In this document: positions 62,076 to 64,000 of the stretch, piece after piece
Position numbering within the stretch: the stretch's first letter is position 1
Layout of the letters: every line of letters starts with the position of its first letter
Assembly (NCBI RefSeq): GCF_004363955.1
Contig: NZ_SNZR01000015.1
Coordinates: forward strand, 1 to 64,000
Length of the DNA: 64,000 nt
Origin: Enterovirga rhinocerotis
GTDB lineage: Bacteria; Pseudomonadota; Alphaproteobacteria; Rhizobiales; Beijerinckiaceae
Direction: 5' to 3'
The notes under the pieces: generated by a model
The model's database searches: none
Told to the model about the DNA's origin: nothing
What the model saw: only the letters and a program-made list of their open reading frames with translations
Position numbers and translations under genes: made by a program

Positions 62076-63620
62076 TCAACCTGCGCGGCGCAGGAAGTCC
62101 CGGAACGAGACGGGTCCTTCGGCCGCAGCCACGGGCGATGCGGCCTCCCGCTTCGCCTCCGGAGCCTCGGCGGCAGAGGGTGGCGCGAGGACCTCGCTGC
62201 GAACAGGACGGGGCGGCGCGAGACCGGACCCGACCGCAAGCGGCAGGTCGAAATCGAGCAGGTCGGGGACAAGGGCGTCGTCATCGATGCCGGTCGCGAC
62301 GAGCTTGACGCCGGCTCGCGCGGCCTCCTCCGCGAAGGCGAGGGTGATCCCGTGCGGGCGGCTGCCGAGGATCGTGCGGGCATCGAGCATCGCGATGCCG
62401 AAGCCGCGCCGGGCGAGGGCGCTCCAGTCCTGATCGAGGTCGCGGACGGCGTCGAGCGCGGGCGTCGTGCCGAGGCTGCTCAAGGCGTCGAGCGCCGCCG
62501 TCTCGTAACCGGACAGCTGATCGATCTCGGCGTGATCGATCACGAGGATGATCCGCTCGGCGGTCCCGTCCTGCAGCAGCCGCGCCGCACCCTGGACGAA
62601 GGCGACATCGCCGAGCGACGCCCGCGACAGGCGCACCGCCATGCGGCTCGTGCTGCGCCGCCCCGCGAGATGGCGCGCGATCAGGCGAGCCTTGGCGAGC
62701 GTGAACGCGTCGAGGCGGGAACGCAGCCCGCGACGCAGGACGAGATCGGCGACCTCGCTCGCATCCATCATCCTGCCATCGGCGAGGCGCAGATGCGGAA
62801 ACACGTCGTAGAAGGCGGTGCGCCTCTGCGGCAGCGTGACGACGGGCTGAAGGTGCAGCTCGACGCCGCCGGCGTCGATGGCCGCGATCACGGCCTCGTC
62901 GTCCGGGCTTTCGGACGGTTGCGGTGAGCCCCGTCGCAGTCGGTCGAGGATGACCGAGGCGGCCTTCGCGAAATCCTCGCGCGAGGAGAGTTCCGCCGCC
63001 TGAACGCCCGGATGCCGCAAGGTCCCCGCATCCTCATCCCGAGGGGGCCCGAGAACAGGGACGTCGGCGGGCGGACGACGCTCATGCGCGCCCTCGGCTT
63101 CCGGATCCGGGGGCGTGCTCCGGGGCTGGCCTTCCGCCGGCACCTCGGCATGCCGCGCTTGGGACGATGTATCTCCCGCGGGAGAGGTCTCGTCGATGGT
63201 ACGGGCGCTCGTCTCCTCGAGCGTTTCGAGGCGCCGATCATGCGCGCCGACCGCGTCCGCGAGCGAGGTGACGACCCGGGTGACGGTGTCGAGATCGGCG
63301 GCGATCGCGGCGAGGGGCGCGGCCGGGAGGGACGATACTGGCACGGAACCGTCCGGCGCGCGGTTCTCGAGCCGGAGCAGGCGCCGGGAGATCGCGGTCA
63401 CGTCCTCGGACAGCTTGGCATGGGCTTCGTCCGCGCTGCCCGTGGCGCGCCGGCAGGCATAGGCTGCGAGCAGGATCGCAGCCGCCGCCAGAATGGCCAG
63501 CGCGAATTCGAGCCCGCTCCTCACCAGAAGGGCGAGTGACGCACAGATGGCGGCCGCACCGAATGCCGCGGCGAGCGCGATGCCCGTCCACGTCACGCGC
63601 ATCCGAGGGTTGGTCGCCAT
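62076..63620 (-). CDS. Membrane protein with a degenerate EAL domain
   Basis: A 514-residue protein with two N-terminal membrane helices (ALAAAFGAAAICASLALLV, LAILAAAAILLAAYAC), a short coiled coil, a disordered Pro/Glu-rich linker, then an EAL-like fold from VELHLQPVVTLPQRR. The EAL motif itself is replaced by YDVFPHL, and the later metal-binding residues are not recognisable, so it should not hydrolyse cyclic-di-GMP. A binding or scaffold role is likely. ATG 63620 chosen. Confidence 0.75.
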   Translation of the reverse strand: MATNPRMRVTWTGIALAAAFGAAAICASLALLVRSGLEFALAILAAAAILLAAYACRRATGSADEAHAKLSEDVTAISRRLLRLENRAPDGSVPVSSLPAAPLAAIAADLDTVTRVVTSLADAVGAHDRRLETLEETSARTIDETSPAGDTSSQARHAEVPAEGQPRSTPPDPEAEGAHERRPPADVPVLGPPRDEDAGTLRHPGVQAAELSSREDFAKAASVILDRLRRGSPQPSESPDDEAVIAAIDAGGVELHLQPVVTLPQRRTAFYDVFPHLRLADGRMMDASEVADLVLRRGLRSRLDAFTLAKARLIARHLAGRRSTSRMAVRLSRASLGDVAFVQGAARLLQDGTAERIILVIDHAEIDQLSGYETAALDALSSLGTTPALDAVRDLDQDWSALARRGFGIAMLDARTILGSRPHGITLAFAEEAARAGVKLVATGIDDDALVPDLLDFDLPLAVGSGLAPPRPVRSEVLAPPSAAEAPEAKREAASPVAAAEGPVSFRDFLRRAG

Positions 63621-63771
63621 GACGAGGCGGTCTCCCGGTCGGAATTCGACCGTGAGGGAAGCATCAGCGCGGAACGTCGATTCGGACAAGCACGGCCTTC
63701 GGCGTCCCCGCCTGGCGTTGCCTCCCGCCCGCGATGACCTGTAGGCTCCGGCTTTCGACGGAGGCATGATC

Positions 63772-64000
63772 ATGTCTGGTGCGCGAGGCCTCACGGCCGC
63801 GAACGATGTTTCGGCTCCCAACGATCTCAGTGCCTGGTGGCTGCCGTTCACGGCGAACCGCGCCTTCAAGGCACGGCCGCGGATCATCACCCGTGCCAAG
63901 GACATGCATTACTACACCCCCGAGGGTAAGCCGATCATCGACGGTTCGGCCGGGCTCTGGTGCGTGAATGCGGGCCACAACCGCGATTCGATCGTGTCCG
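63772..64000 (+). CDS. Class III omega-amino acid-pyruvate aminotransferase, 3' end outside window
   Basis: The first 76 codons are present. LSAWWLPFTANRAFKARPRI and IDGSAGLWCVNAGHNR are highly typical of beta-alanine or omega-amino acid-pyruvate transaminases, PLP enzymes. The ATG at 63772 lies seven bases after GGAGG; an ATG two codons earlier is too close to that site. The PLP lysine lies outside the window. Confidence 0.85.
   Translation, partial: MSGARGLTAANDVSAPNDLSAWWLPFTANRAFKARPRIITRAKDMHYYTPEGKPIIDGSAGLWCVNAGHNRDSIVS

Overview
The window is a high-GC (roughly two-thirds G+C by eye) chromosomal segment. I infer an alphaproteobacterium of the order Hyphomicrobiales (Rhizobiales). The reasons are a DUF4164-zapA pair, a DUF3035 (BamF-like) gene between lspA and an M16 peptidase pair, a TIGR01459-type HAD hydrolase next to ribF, a form II CoxL-like enzyme, and the typical look of the ribosomal proteins. 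The exact genus cannot be fixed; Methylobacterium, Bosea or Salinarimonas-like lineages all fit. No rRNA, tRNA or CRISPR array was recognised. || 1-2.4 kb: a probable IS21-family end has cut off the front of a MaoC-like hydratase gene; then an acyl-CoA synthetase and rpmB (L28). 2.5-8.1 kb: a DUF808 membrane protein, a two-gene molybdenum hydroxylase operon (coxS-coxL type, form II, no FAD subunit) with a near-perfect palindrome at its promoter, and rimO. 8.3-10.7 kb: a leucine-rich-repeat-like protein, a divergent endonuclease V and a PPK2 polyphosphate kinase. 10.9-15.5 kb: a complete five-gene branched-chain-type amino acid ABC transporter (livK-H-M-G-F order). 15.7-20.8 kb: an FMN alpha-hydroxy-acid oxidase, a quinone-oxidoreductase-like gene, a lipid kinase and inositol-phosphatase-like pair, and a DUF533/TerB protein. 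|| 20.9-28.5 kb: a toxin-antitoxin pair of higBA type starting right after a 28-bp perfect palindrome, a glycerophosphodiester phosphodiesterase, two small overlapping genes, gapdh, DUF4164-zapA, a YcaQ-like winged-helix protein that seems to use a non-standard ATT start, and an AEC-family carrier. || 28.5-45.3 kb: the str-S10-spc ribosomal supercluster (rpsL-rpsG-fusA-tuf-rpsJ-rplC-D-W-B-rpsS-rplV-rpsC-rplP-rpmC-rpsQ-rplN-X-E-rpsN-rpsH-rplF-R-rpsE-rpmD-rplO-secY-adk). It stops at adk: rpsM, rpsK, rpoA and rplQ, which usually follow, are not here, and rpoBC is not upstream. || 45.4-52.2 kb: accessory DNA with a small lipoprotein, a coiled-coil protein, ettA (ABC-F), then a compact module of Phd/VapB-type antitoxin, PIN toxin and a membrane-anchored TIR-WD40 protein, apparently one transcription unit behind an operator-like palindrome. 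This module is the best candidate for an immune or stress system in the window. || 52.2-64 kb: an epimerase-like protein, a catalytic/non-catalytic M16 peptidase pair, DUF3035, lspA, ileS, ribF, a HAD hydrolase, a membrane protein with a degenerate EAL domain, and the first 76 codons of a class III omega-amino-acid transaminase that runs off the window.
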